This document shows, piece after piece, positions 8,526-16,806 of a DNA stretch of 64,000 bases. The notes under the pieces are model-generated. The model ran no database searches. It had not been told where the DNA came from and saw only the letters and a program-made list of their open reading frames with translations. Numbering within the stretch: the stretch's first letter is position 1; each line of letters opens with the position of its first letter. This DNA is from Dyadobacter frigoris (GTDB lineage: Bacteria; Bacteroidota; Bacteroidia; Cytophagales; Spirosomataceae): assembly GCF_005280585.1 (NCBI RefSeq), contig NZ_SZVO01000016.1, positions 125,109 to 189,108 on the forward strand. The letters run 5' to 3'. The position numbers and the translations under genes are program-made.

Positions 8526-9878
8526 ATGGCTGTCTTATCAAAAGAAGAAGCAAAGCAAATAATTGACAAAGTGTTGGCTTTTTCGAAAGCTGATGAAACG
8601 AGTGCCAATTTGAACGGCAGTCGTACGGGAAATATTCGTTATGCCAGAAACTCGGTATCTACCAGTGGCGAAACAACCAATCTTTCACTTTCTGTTACGT
8701 CGGTTTTTGGTAAAAAATCGGGAACTGCAACAATTAACGAGTTTGATGATAAATCGTTAGAAAAAACGGTTAGACGTGCCGAAGAAATTGCTCATCTGGC
8801 GCCTGACAATCCTGAATATGTAGGAATGCTTGGGCAGCAGAATTATTTAGATATTAAATCTTTCGCAGGTAGCACGGCTGCTATTAATCCTGATTTCCGG
8901 GCGGAAGCAGCGTTTAAAAGTATCGATCCTTGTGCAAAAAAGGATCTTACGGCGGCTGGATATTGGGAAGATAGTACAGGATTTGCCGCCTTGGGAAATA
9001 CCAAAGGTTTGTTTGGATATAATGCAGCTACCTCTGTTGATTTTTCTATCACTGTTAGAACCAATGATGGTTTAGGTTCCGGTTATGCTGTTCGTGATGT
9101 TAATGATGTTTCGAAACTGGATGTCGCTCTGGCAACGGAAGTAGCGATTCAAAAGGCTCAGGCTTCCTCAAAAGCGAGAGCTTTGGAGCCTGGAAAATAT
9201 ACGGTAATTCTTGAACCGACTGCTGCGGTGGATCTGCTTCAAAATATGATGGGCAGTATGGATGCCCGTAACGCAGACGAAGGCAGAAGTTTTCTTGGAA
9301 AAAAAGGAGGTGGAACCCGTTTGGGAGAAAAACTTTTTGATGAACGTGTCAATATTTATTCTGATCCGCAAAATCTTGAAATTCCTGGTTCTCCGTTTGG
9401 TGGAGGAGGCGGACGTTTTGCTTTTGGAGGTGGTGGAAGTGATGGTCGTGCTCAGGAAAAAGTTGTTTGGGTTGAAAATGGTGTTGTGAAAAATATGTAT
9501 TATTCCCGCTACTGGGCGGAGAAAAAAGGTGTGAAAGCGATTCCTCCTCCATCAGGATTTATTTTTGCTGGTGGAAATGAATCACTGGCAGATTTGATCA
9601 AAGGAACTGAAAAAGGAATTTTGGTAACGCGGCTTTGGTACATCCGTGCTGTGGATCCGCAGACATTGCTTTATACGGGACTAACGCGTGATGGCACTTT
9701 TTATATCGAAAATGGAGTGATCAAGTTTCCTGTTAAAAACTTCCGTTTTAACGAAAGTCCGGTAATTATGCTCAATAACCTCGAAGCAGCTGGTAAACCA
9801 ATGCGCCAAGGCGGAAATCTTGTTCCGCCATTGAAGATCCGGGACTTTACTTTTACAAGCTTGTCCGACGCCGTTTAA
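8526..9878 (+). CDS. TldE/PmbA-like protein 1
   Basis: A 450-residue TldE (PmbA) homologue, the non-catalytic partner of TldD. It has the family's C-terminal block (TRLWYIRAVDPQTLLYTGLTRDGTFYIENG) and no HExxxH. A glycine-rich loop (FGGGGGRFAFGGGGSDGR, about residues 294-311) is missing from the second copy, where a short PWAGDGQ stretch stands instead. I see no Tat or Sec signal, although its partner carries one, so it might be carried out with TldD or meet it some other way; that is inference. It sits between the two tldD genes in one run of same-strand genes. Confidence 0.9.
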   Translation: MAVLSKEEAKQIIDKVLAFSKADETSANLNGSRTGNIRYARNSVSTSGETTNLSLSVTSVFGKKSGTATINEFDDKSLEKTVRRAEEIAHLAPDNPEYVGMLGQQNYLDIKSFAGSTAAINPDFRAEAAFKSIDPCAKKDLTAAGYWEDSTGFAALGNTKGLFGYNAATSVDFSITVRTNDGLGSGYAVRDVNDVSKLDVALATEVAIQKAQASSKARALEPGKYTVILEPTAAVDLLQNMMGSMDARNADEGRSFLGKKGGGTRLGEKLFDERVNIYSDPQNLEIPGSPFGGGGGRFAFGGGGSDGRAQEKVVWVENGVVKNMYYSRYWAEKKGVKAIPPPSGFIFAGGNESLADLIKGTEKGILVTRLWYIRAVDPQTLLYTGLTRDGTFYIENGVIKFPVKNFRFNESPVIMLNNLEAAGKPMRQGGNLVPPLKIRDFTFTSLSDAV

Positions 9879-9930
9879 GACAAACGGAGGGATTCTAAGT
9901 TTATTTATACAATCATTTATTGACCTAAAA

Positions 9931-9936
9931 AGGAGG
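9931..9936 (+). promoter_or_regulatory. strong Shine-Dalgarno site for tldD copy 2
   Basis: AGGAGG sits 8 bases before the TTG start at 9945. Most starts in this window have no such motif, so it may compensate for the weak start codon. Confidence 0.65.
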
Positions 9937-9944
9937 GACTTAAC

Positions 9945-11582
9945 TTGAACCGACGCGATTTTATTCAGATAGCCGGACTTAGCACCGGTGCATTTATGTT
10001 ACCAGGTTTTGCCAACGGAAGAACGGTTTCTCCCGAAGCACTTTTAGAACCGGGACTTGACGTTGCTGTTAAAAAGAGACTGGCTGATGCAGCACTTAAT
10101 GCAGCGAAGTCCAAAGGAGCAACTTACGCGGATGTGCGTATCGGACGTTACCTGAACCAGTTTGTTATTACAAGAGAAGACAAAGTTCAAAATATAGTAA
10201 ATACGGAATCTTACGGTGTGGGTATTCGTGTTATCGCCAATGGCTGCTGGGGATTTGCCGCTGTTGCAGACGCAAAAAGTGATACTCAAATTGCCAAAGC
10301 GGCAGAGGATGCCGTTGCGATTGCAAAAGCAAATTCAAAACTAATGAAACAGCCGGTTGAACTGGCTCCCCAAAAAGGATTTGGCGAAGTAAGCTGGAAA
10401 GCGCCTATAAAGAAAAATGCGTTTGAAGTTCCTGTAAAGGAGAAAGTTGAATTGTTGCTTGGCGTGAATGACGCTGCGATGAAAAACGGTGCGAATTATG
10501 TCAATTCGATTCTTTTCATGGTGAACGAGCAGAAATATTTTGCTTCAACAGACGGTTCTTATATTGATCAGGATATTCACCGCATGTGGCCAAACTTTAC
10601 GGTTACAGCGATCGATCCGGCATCGGGAAAATTCCAGACCCGTAATGCGCTAAGCTCCCCGATGGGAATGGGTTATGACTACTTGCAGGTAAATCCAAAA
10701 GATAAAGTGACTGGCGTAACAACCCGTTATAATATGGGTTATGATATGCTGGAAGATATTACGGCGGGAGCGCAGCAGGCTAAAATGAAATTGTCTGCAA
10801 AATCTGTTGAAGCTGGAAAATATGATCTGATCCTGGATCCTTCTCACCTTTGGTTGACAATTCATGAGTCGGTAGGTCACCCGCTTGAACTGGACCGTGT
10901 ACTGGGTTATGAGGCTAATTTCGCCGGTACTTCATTTGCGACTTTGGATAAATGGCAATCGAAAAATTTCAAATACGGAAGTGATAAAGTAACGTTAATT
11001 GCAGATAAAACTCAGGTTGGTTCCTTAGGTGCTGTGGGTTGGGATGATGAAGGTGTAAATACCAAGAAATGGGATCTGGTTAAGGATGGTGTTTTGGTGA
11101 ATTACCAGGCAATCCGCGATCAGGCTAAAATTATTGGTGAAAAAGAATCACATGGATGCTGTTATGCGGATAGCTGGAGTTCTGTTCAGTTTCAGCGTAT
11201 GGCCAACGTTTCTCTGGCTTCCGGAAAAACACCGCTTTCGGTTGAAGACATGATCAAGGACGTTAAAAAGGGGATTTATATTATCGGTGACGGATCGTTT
11301 TCTATTGATCAACAGCGTTATAATTTCCAGTTTGGCGGACAATTGTTCTACGAGATCAAAGACGGAAAAATCGTTGGTATGTTGAAAGATGTGGCATATC
11401 AATCCAACACGCAGGAATTCTGGAACTCATGTGTTCAGGTTTGTGATGATCGTGATTATCGTTTGGGTGGATCTTTCTTCGACGGAAAAGGTCAGCCATC
11501 ACAATCGAGCGCGGTTTCTCATGGTAGTTCGACTGCCAGATTTGCCGGTGTTAACGTTATCAATACAGCCAGAAAAATTTAA
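9945..11582 (+). CDS. TldD-like metallopeptidase 2, Tat-exported
   Basis: A 545-residue paralogue of the TldD protein just upstream, similar along its whole length. It has the HESVGH metal motif at residues 307-312, the GCCYAD cysteine pair and a twin-arginine signal (MNRRDFIQIAG, then a hydrophobic stretch ending near PGFANG). The start is TTG: an in-frame TGA lies at 9921-9923, no ATG lies between, and the residues after the TTG align with the start of copy 1. An unusually strong AGGAGG lies 8 bases upstream, rare in this genome. The matching tldE gene follows after 9 bp. Confidence 0.92.
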   Translation: MNRRDFIQIAGLSTGAFMLPGFANGRTVSPEALLEPGLDVAVKKRLADAALNAAKSKGATYADVRIGRYLNQFVITREDKVQNIVNTESYGVGIRVIANGCWGFAAVADAKSDTQIAKAAEDAVAIAKANSKLMKQPVELAPQKGFGEVSWKAPIKKNAFEVPVKEKVELLLGVNDAAMKNGANYVNSILFMVNEQKYFASTDGSYIDQDIHRMWPNFTVTAIDPASGKFQTRNALSSPMGMGYDYLQVNPKDKVTGVTTRYNMGYDMLEDITAGAQQAKMKLSAKSVEAGKYDLILDPSHLWLTIHESVGHPLELDRVLGYEANFAGTSFATLDKWQSKNFKYGSDKVTLIADKTQVGSLGAVGWDDEGVNTKKWDLVKDGVLVNYQAIRDQAKIIGEKESHGCCYADSWSSVQFQRMANVSLASGKTPLSVEDMIKDVKKGIYIIGDGSFSIDQQRYNFQFGGQLFYEIKDGKIVGMLKDVAYQSNTQEFWNSCVQVCDDRDYRLGGSFFDGKGQPSQSSAVSHGSSTARFAGVNVINTARKI

Positions 11583-11591
11583 TACTGAAAT

Positions 11592-12929
11592 ATGTCAGTG
11601 ATATTAACGGAAGCAGAAGCGAAAGCATTGTTACAGAAGGTTTTGAAGTACTCAAAAGCGGATGAATGCGAGATTAATATATCGGGAGAAAAGCGGGGGA
11701 ATCTGCGTTATGCACGTAACGAAGTTTCCACGAGTGGTGCGCAGATCACACAGAATCTGATCGTTCAGTCTTCTTTCGGGAAAAAGGTAGGAGTTGCTAC
11801 AACGAATGAATTCAGTGATGAAGCATTTGAAAAAGTAGTTCGCCAATCGGAAGAACTGGCCCAGCTGGCACCGGAAAATCCGGAGTATGTTGGCGTTTTA
11901 ACTCCTCAGCAATATAAAAAGTCGTCTGGTTTTTTTGATTCTACGGCTAATATCACGCCTGATTTTCGTGCGGATGCTGTGGCTAAAAGTCTTGAATTGT
12001 CGAGAGCTCAGAATTTAGCAGCGGCTGGTTTTTGGGAAGATACGCACGGTTATTCGGCGATGCTTAATTCAAAAAAGCTTTTTGCCTATTATCCAAGTAC
12101 GGATGTCAATTTTTCACTAACTGTCAGAACGCCTGATGGAACGGGTTCTGGTTATGTGGCGAAAGGATATAGCGACGTTACAAAACTGGATACCGAATCT
12201 GCTACCAGAATCGCGATTCAAAAATCAACAGGTTCGGTAGGAGCAAAAGCTTTGGAGCCGGGTAAATATACCGTTATTCTTGAACCAACCGCGGCGGCCG
12301 TTTTATTGGAAAATATATTTTTCAATATGGACGCACGCAGTGCTGACGAAGGACGTTCGTTTTTGAGCAAACAAGGTGGGAAAACCAAGCTTGGCGAAAA
12401 GATTGTGGATGAAAGAGTTAACATCTATTCAGATCCTGCGCATCCCGAGTTGCCATCTGCTCCCTGGGCAGGTGACGGCCAACCGATGGAAAAGGTGAAC
12501 TGGATCGAAAAAGGTGTCGTAAAAAACATGGCTTACTCACGTTACTGGGCACAAAAGAAAGGTGTTAAAGCAGTTCCTTTTCCTAATAACATGATCGTAG
12601 CCGGTGGTACCGCGACTTTGGAAGAAATGATTGCTTCTACGAAACAGGGTATTCTGGTAACTAAATTATGGTACATCCGCGAAGTGGATCCGCAAACATT
12701 GTTGCTTACGGGATTGACACGGGACGGTACTTTTTATATCGAAAACGGTAAAATCAAGCATCCTGTTAAAAACTTCCGTTTCAATGAAAGTCCGGTGATC
12801 ATGCTCAATAACCTTGAAACATTGGGGAAACCTGAGCGGGTTGTCAGCACGGAATCAAACCAGAATTACATGATGCCGCCGATGAAAATCCGTGAATTTA
12901 CATTTTCGTCACTATCTGACGCAGTATAA
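11592..12929 (+). CDS. TldE/PmbA-like protein 2
   Basis: A 445-residue TldE homologue, paralogous to the copy at 8526-9878 (shared N-terminal pattern LRYARNEVSTSG and C-terminal block TKLWYIREVDPQTLLLTGLTRDGTFYIENG). It lacks a catalytic HExxxH and any visible signal peptide. The start codon is 9 bp after the stop of tldD copy 2, so the pair is almost certainly cotranscribed and assembles as one TldD/TldE heteromer. A strong hairpin terminator follows the stop codon and separates it from the DUF4159/MoxR operon. Confidence 0.9.
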   Translation: MSVILTEAEAKALLQKVLKYSKADECEINISGEKRGNLRYARNEVSTSGAQITQNLIVQSSFGKKVGVATTNEFSDEAFEKVVRQSEELAQLAPENPEYVGVLTPQQYKKSSGFFDSTANITPDFRADAVAKSLELSRAQNLAAAGFWEDTHGYSAMLNSKKLFAYYPSTDVNFSLTVRTPDGTGSGYVAKGYSDVTKLDTESATRIAIQKSTGSVGAKALEPGKYTVILEPTAAAVLLENIFFNMDARSADEGRSFLSKQGGKTKLGEKIVDERVNIYSDPAHPELPSAPWAGDGQPMEKVNWIEKGVVKNMAYSRYWAQKKGVKAVPFPNNMIVAGGTATLEEMIASTKQGILVTKLWYIREVDPQTLLLTGLTRDGTFYIENGKIKHPVKNFRFNESPVIMLNNLETLGKPERVVSTESNQNYMMPPMKIREFTFSSLSDAV

Positions 12930-12935
12930 ATTTTT

Positions 12936-12972
12936 ATTTGCAGCGGATCACTTTCCGCTGCAAATACTTTTA
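12936..12972 (+). terminator. terminator after the tld gene block
   Basis: A perfect 12-bp stem (ATTTGCAGCGGA/TCCGCTGCAAAT) with a 6-base loop starts 7 bases after the tldE stop and is followed by a T-rich stretch. The next start codon is only about 15 bases beyond it, so read-through may still supply some downstream transcription. Confidence 0.75.
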
Positions 12973-12980
12973 CTTAACCT

Positions 12981-13598
12981 ATGAAACCTTTTTTCTTCAC
13001 CCGTCTTCAGTATACCTCAGGAAACTGGGATACCGACCAGCGCATGCCTTCAAATTTGCTGCATTCGCTCGTGGAGTATACCACCATCCCCATTGATGAG
13101 AAGGAAAAGGTGGTGCTGCTGAGCAGTAATGATATTTTCAAAAGTCCGTTTTGCTACCTGAGCGGCCACAAACTTGTCGAGTTTTCAACGCAGGAAAGAG
13201 ACCATTTTAAACGTTATGTTCAAAATGGAGGATTTGTGTTTGTAGACGATTGTAACCACGATATAGACGGGTTATTTGCTAAATCCTTTGAGCAGGAAAT
13301 GTCCAGAACATTTGGTCCCAAAGCTTTACAAAAGATACCCAATAATCATCCGATCTATAACAGCTTTTTCCATTTTGAAGATGGCCCGCCGACCACAGCT
13401 TTTGAACTGAACGGCTGGGGAGATGATCTGGTACATGATTATCTGAAAGCGGTAATGATCAATGGGCGCATCGGTGTACTTTACAGCAATAAGGATTATG
13501 GCTGTGAGTGGGATTATGATTTTAGAAATAAACGTTTTTTGGCCGTCGATAATACCAGATTCGGGGTCAATATTGTCATGTATGCTTTAACCGCTTAA
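12981..13598 (+). CDS. DUF4159 domain protein
   Basis: A 205-residue protein of the DUF4159 family, here with no signal peptide. It begins with the family pattern FFFTRLQYTSGNWDTDQRMPSNLL and includes a GGFVFVDDCNHDIDG segment resembling a class I glutamine-amidotransferase-like (GATase1-like) fold without an obvious nucleophilic Cys triad. Function is unknown. It heads the MoxR/DUF58/BatA-like gene run; the moxR start is 3 bp after its stop, so the two are translationally close. DUF4159 proteins beside MoxR genes are a recurring arrangement in Bacteroidota (family knowledge). Confidence 0.82.
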   Translation: MKPFFFTRLQYTSGNWDTDQRMPSNLLHSLVEYTTIPIDEKEKVVLLSSNDIFKSPFCYLSGHKLVEFSTQERDHFKRYVQNGGFVFVDDCNHDIDGLFAKSFEQEMSRTFGPKALQKIPNNHPIYNSFFHFEDGPPTTAFELNGWGDDLVHDYLKAVMINGRIGVLYSNKDYGCEWDYDFRNKRFLAVDNTRFGVNIVMYALTA

Positions 13599-13601
13599 CG
13601 A

Positions 13602-14585
13602 TTGGAAACACAGGAACTAACCCATTATAAAGCCTTGGTAGCGAAGCTGCCGCTTCTTAAAAAAGAAATTGGTAAAGTCATTGTAGGACAGGAAGATGCG
13701 ATAAATGAAATTTTGATATCACTTCTTGCCGGTGGCCATTGTTTGCTCGAAGGTGTACCGGGACTGGCAAAAACGCTGATGGTGAAAACAATGTCCGAAG
13801 CTTTGCATATGAGTTTCAAACGTGTCCAATTCACGCCGGATTTAATGCCCGGAGATATTGTTGGCACTGAAATTCTGGAAGAAGATCATGATACCGGGAA
13901 GAAGTTTTTCAAATTCAACCAGGGACCCATTTTTGCGAACGTAGTCCTTGCGGATGAGATTAACCGGACACCGCCAAAAACACAGGCGGCACTTCTGGAG
14001 GCGATGCAGGAAAAAAGCGTAACCTATGCAGGGACGAATTACGCATTACCCAATCCGTTTCTGATCATAGCTACACAAAATCCGATTGAACAATCGGGCA
14101 CCTACCCATTGCCGGAAGCACAGCTTGACCGCTTTCTTTTGTATATCAAACTGAGCTATCCGAGTGAACAGGAAGAGCTTGATGTATTGAAAAATACGAC
14201 GGGATCCAAAGGTGTGGTAATTGACCGGGTGCTTAGTGATATGGACATTATCGAGCTTCAAAAGTTAACCAGACAAGTTCATATCAGTGAAGATCAAATT
14301 TCATATATAAACCGATTGGTTCGGGCGACAAGGCCGGATGGAAGTCCTTCTGAATTTGTAAAACAATGGTGTGATTGGGGGGCTGGCCCAAGAGCGGGAC
14401 AGGCACTTGTGCTTTGCGCAAAGGCAAGAGCGGTTTTAAATGAACGTTTTGCGGTCATTCCGGAAGATATTCATACGCTGGCTTTTCCAATTCTTCGTCA
14501 CAGGATCTCAATGAATTTCAGAGCGGAAGCGGAAAGTATTACGTCGGATCATGTGATTGGAGATTTAATTAAAACATTGAAATAG
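13602..14585 (+). CDS. MoxR-family AAA+ ATPase
   Basis: A 327-residue AAA+ ATPase of the MoxR family, chaperone-like enzymes that act with von Willebrand factor A (VWA) proteins to assemble or activate complexes. Walker A is GVPGLAKT at 51-58 and Walker B is LADEIN at 116-121, followed by the sensor segment ATQNPIEQSGTYPLPEAQLDRF, which is highly typical. The start is a TTG 3 bp after the DUF4159 stop. The next gene is a DUF58 protein, the standard MoxR partner. The client of the complex is unknown; exported TldD/E proteins or surface proteins are possible but unproven. Confidence 0.95.
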   Translation: METQELTHYKALVAKLPLLKKEIGKVIVGQEDAINEILISLLAGGHCLLEGVPGLAKTLMVKTMSEALHMSFKRVQFTPDLMPGDIVGTEILEEDHDTGKKFFKFNQGPIFANVVLADEINRTPPKTQAALLEAMQEKSVTYAGTNYALPNPFLIIATQNPIEQSGTYPLPEAQLDRFLLYIKLSYPSEQEELDVLKNTTGSKGVVIDRVLSDMDIIELQKLTRQVHISEDQISYINRLVRATRPDGSPSEFVKQWCDWGAGPRAGQALVLCAKARAVLNERFAVIPEDIHTLAFPILRHRISMNFRAEAESITSDHVIGDLIKTLK

Positions 14586-14677
14586 CGGGTAGCTATTAGC
14601 TTTTAGTACTTGGTGAGAGGTTAACCAAGTCTGATTAATATCCATTTTTGCGAATTGTCAAAAGGCAAATAATACTT

Positions 14678-15586
14678 ATGTCAGAAAAACGTACCGGGCT
14701 TCTTGCTTCGGATTTGATCAAACTTGGGAACCTTCAGCTGGTTGGAAAACTGGTGAGTGAAGAACTTATGCTGGGTGTACATGCCAGTAAACGTTCTGGC
14801 ATGGGGACTGAGTTTGAACAATACCGTCATTATGAACCAGGCGATGACCCGAAACGGATTGACTGGAAATTATATGCAAGGACGGACAAACATCTTGTAA
14901 AAGAATCGTCTGCTGAAAGTAACAGACAAATCCGGTTTTTACTGGATCTTTCCGGTTCAATGAATTATGCTGAAAACGGAATGAGCCGTTTGGAATATGC
15001 AAAATTACTTATTGCATCGCTGGCTTATCTTGGTTACATACAAAATGACCAGATGAGTCTTTATTCATTGCAAGATGGAAAAGTAAACAGCATGGCTAGC
15101 GGAGCTTCAAGTTCTGGTAAACAGGCTTTCAACAAAATATTATTTGGATTGCAAAAAACGACAGCCTCAGGAGAATGGACAACAGATTTTGCTTCAAATG
15201 GAAAGTTGCAATTCCCCGAATTTGCAACGAAAAGTCAGGAGCAACTGATTTTTGTAACGGATTTTCTTCAGGTAGGTCAGGAGTGGCTCACATTGATAAA
15301 ATCCATCGCAAGTCCGCGCCGTGAAATCGTTATTTTTCAGATTTTGGGAGATAATGAAGTGGATTTTAACCTGACCGGTTTTTACCGTTTCAAGGATTTG
15401 GAAACCGGAAAAGAAATAGAATTACAGGCAGAGGCTGTTAGAGACAAATTCAAGGAATCTTCAAAAGCGTATTTTGATATGCTCGAAGAAGAATTGCGGA
15501 TTCCTTATGTAAATCTGGTTCAGGCCAAATTAAGCGATCCGCTGGGAATGGTTTTAAAAGAATTTTTAACAAGAAGGAAAGGCTAA
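14678..15586 (+). CDS. DUF58 (VWA-like) protein, MoxR partner
   Basis: A 302-residue DUF58 family protein. The signature YEPGDDPKRIDWKLYART (about residues 48-65) is followed by a VWA-like metal-site motif DLSGSMNYAENG, so it can bind a metal ion and act as the adaptor of the MoxR ATPase. I chose the ATG at 14678; an in-frame TTG at 14648 would add ten residues with no family support. It ends in TAATG, so its stop overlaps the start of the next gene by one base. It has no membrane segment, unlike the BatA-type proteins downstream. Confidence 0.92.
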   Translation: MSEKRTGLLASDLIKLGNLQLVGKLVSEELMLGVHASKRSGMGTEFEQYRHYEPGDDPKRIDWKLYARTDKHLVKESSAESNRQIRFLLDLSGSMNYAENGMSRLEYAKLLIASLAYLGYIQNDQMSLYSLQDGKVNSMASGASSSGKQAFNKILFGLQKTTASGEWTTDFASNGKLQFPEFATKSQEQLIFVTDFLQVGQEWLTLIKSIASPRREIVIFQILGDNEVDFNLTGFYRFKDLETGKEIELQAEAVRDKFKESSKAYFDMLEEELRIPYVNLVQAKLSDPLGMVLKEFLTRRKG

Positions 15587-16806
15587 TGAATTTCTTACAA
15601 CCTTTCATGTTTTGGGGCGCGCTGGCGATAGCCATACCAATTTTTATCCATTTCTGGCATCAGAAAAAAGGGAAAGAACTGGACTGGGCCGCCATGCAGT
15701 GGTTAATCGATAAAAGTCAGCAGCAAAGCCGAGGCTTTCGTTTGGATGATCTTCCGCTATTGGTCGTTCGTTGTTTTCTAATTTTGATTTTGACGGTTTT
15801 GTTAAGTCAGCCGGTTATAAAATGGTTTAAACAAATTGAACATGCTGAGCGGATACACCTGGTTGAACCATCCGTGAATCTGGTTAATAATTATCGTTTT
15901 GAAATTGAAACGGCAATAAAAAACGGAGATAAAGTATTTTGGATAAATCCTGAAAGTGAAGAAATAAAAGATCTGTCTTCAATTTCAAACCCAAGAAACA
16001 AAGGCGTTTTATATCTTCAGGAAGTAATTAACAAAGTAAGCAAGACGGGAGCGAAGCTTGATCTGTATCTGGTTGGCAATCAGAAATTGCTGGATATGCC
16101 AAAAATTTACATTCCGGAAGCTTACCAATTGCATTTGTTAACAGATTCTTCCCAAAATTATTCTCACAAGTTTTTAGACTTAGGAGAAGGCAAAAAGTTG
16201 TTTGTCAACAAAGGCCTGCTCACAGCTGCAAGTCCCGGCCAATCGGATAATTTGCCGAGGCTGGAATCTACGCCAGTTCATGCAGGAAAATTAAATGTCC
16301 TGGTTGAGTATAAAAACAAAGCCGAACAACAAACCGTCGAGGCGGCTCTTGGTTCTTTGTCCGTAGTATATTCGTTACCGATGGAAATTGACCTTAAAAA
16401 TATTAGTGATAAGAAATATGATCTCGTATTAACAGATCAAAAAGTAGCCAAAACCAATCCGGAAGTATTGTATGTCTTATCCGGAAAATCGGATACCGGT
16501 AACCAAAGTCTTGTTTCAAACGTTGTTCAATTACAGGACTCACTTCGGATCCAGACATCCGAGATGGTTAATTCCGGGCAATTACCAGAATTTCTTGGCG
16601 ACTTACTTATCTCACACTTTAAACTGAATGAACCCCAAAAGCTGATCAGTCAAAAACAATTAAAGGCACAGTTTGTGCAGACTAAACCTTTGGAAGTCAA
16701 CATGGAAGGTAGTTTACGTCCCTGGCTTCTTATTCTTTTTATCGCATTACTAATTCTTGAACGCTGGATGGCTTTAAAGAAAACGATACAGAAAAGTTAT
16801 GTATGA
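15586..16806 (+). CDS. BatA-like membrane protein
   Basis: A 406-residue protein starting with the BatA/aerotolerance-regulator N-terminal domain (MNFLQPFMFWGALAIAIPIFIHFWH, then WAAMQWL), which forms the first membrane helix; a second helix lies near residues 58-75 and a third at the C-terminus (about 378-398). The central region faces the periplasm and lacks an intact VWA metal site. The gene overlaps the DUF58 stop by one base and the next start by eight, so the unit is tightly coupled. The role is inferred to be the membrane part of the MoxR/DUF58 module. Confidence 0.85.
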   Translation: MNFLQPFMFWGALAIAIPIFIHFWHQKKGKELDWAAMQWLIDKSQQQSRGFRLDDLPLLVVRCFLILILTVLLSQPVIKWFKQIEHAERIHLVEPSVNLVNNYRFEIETAIKNGDKVFWINPESEEIKDLSSISNPRNKGVLYLQEVINKVSKTGAKLDLYLVGNQKLLDMPKIYIPEAYQLHLLTDSSQNYSHKFLDLGEGKKLFVNKGLLTAASPGQSDNLPRLESTPVHAGKLNVLVEYKNKAEQQTVEAALGSLSVVYSLPMEIDLKNISDKKYDLVLTDQKVAKTNPEVLYVLSGKSDTGNQSLVSNVVQLQDSLRIQTSEMVNSGQLPEFLGDLLISHFKLNEPQKLISQKQLKAQFVQTKPLEVNMEGSLRPWLLILFIALLILERWMALKKTIQKSYV

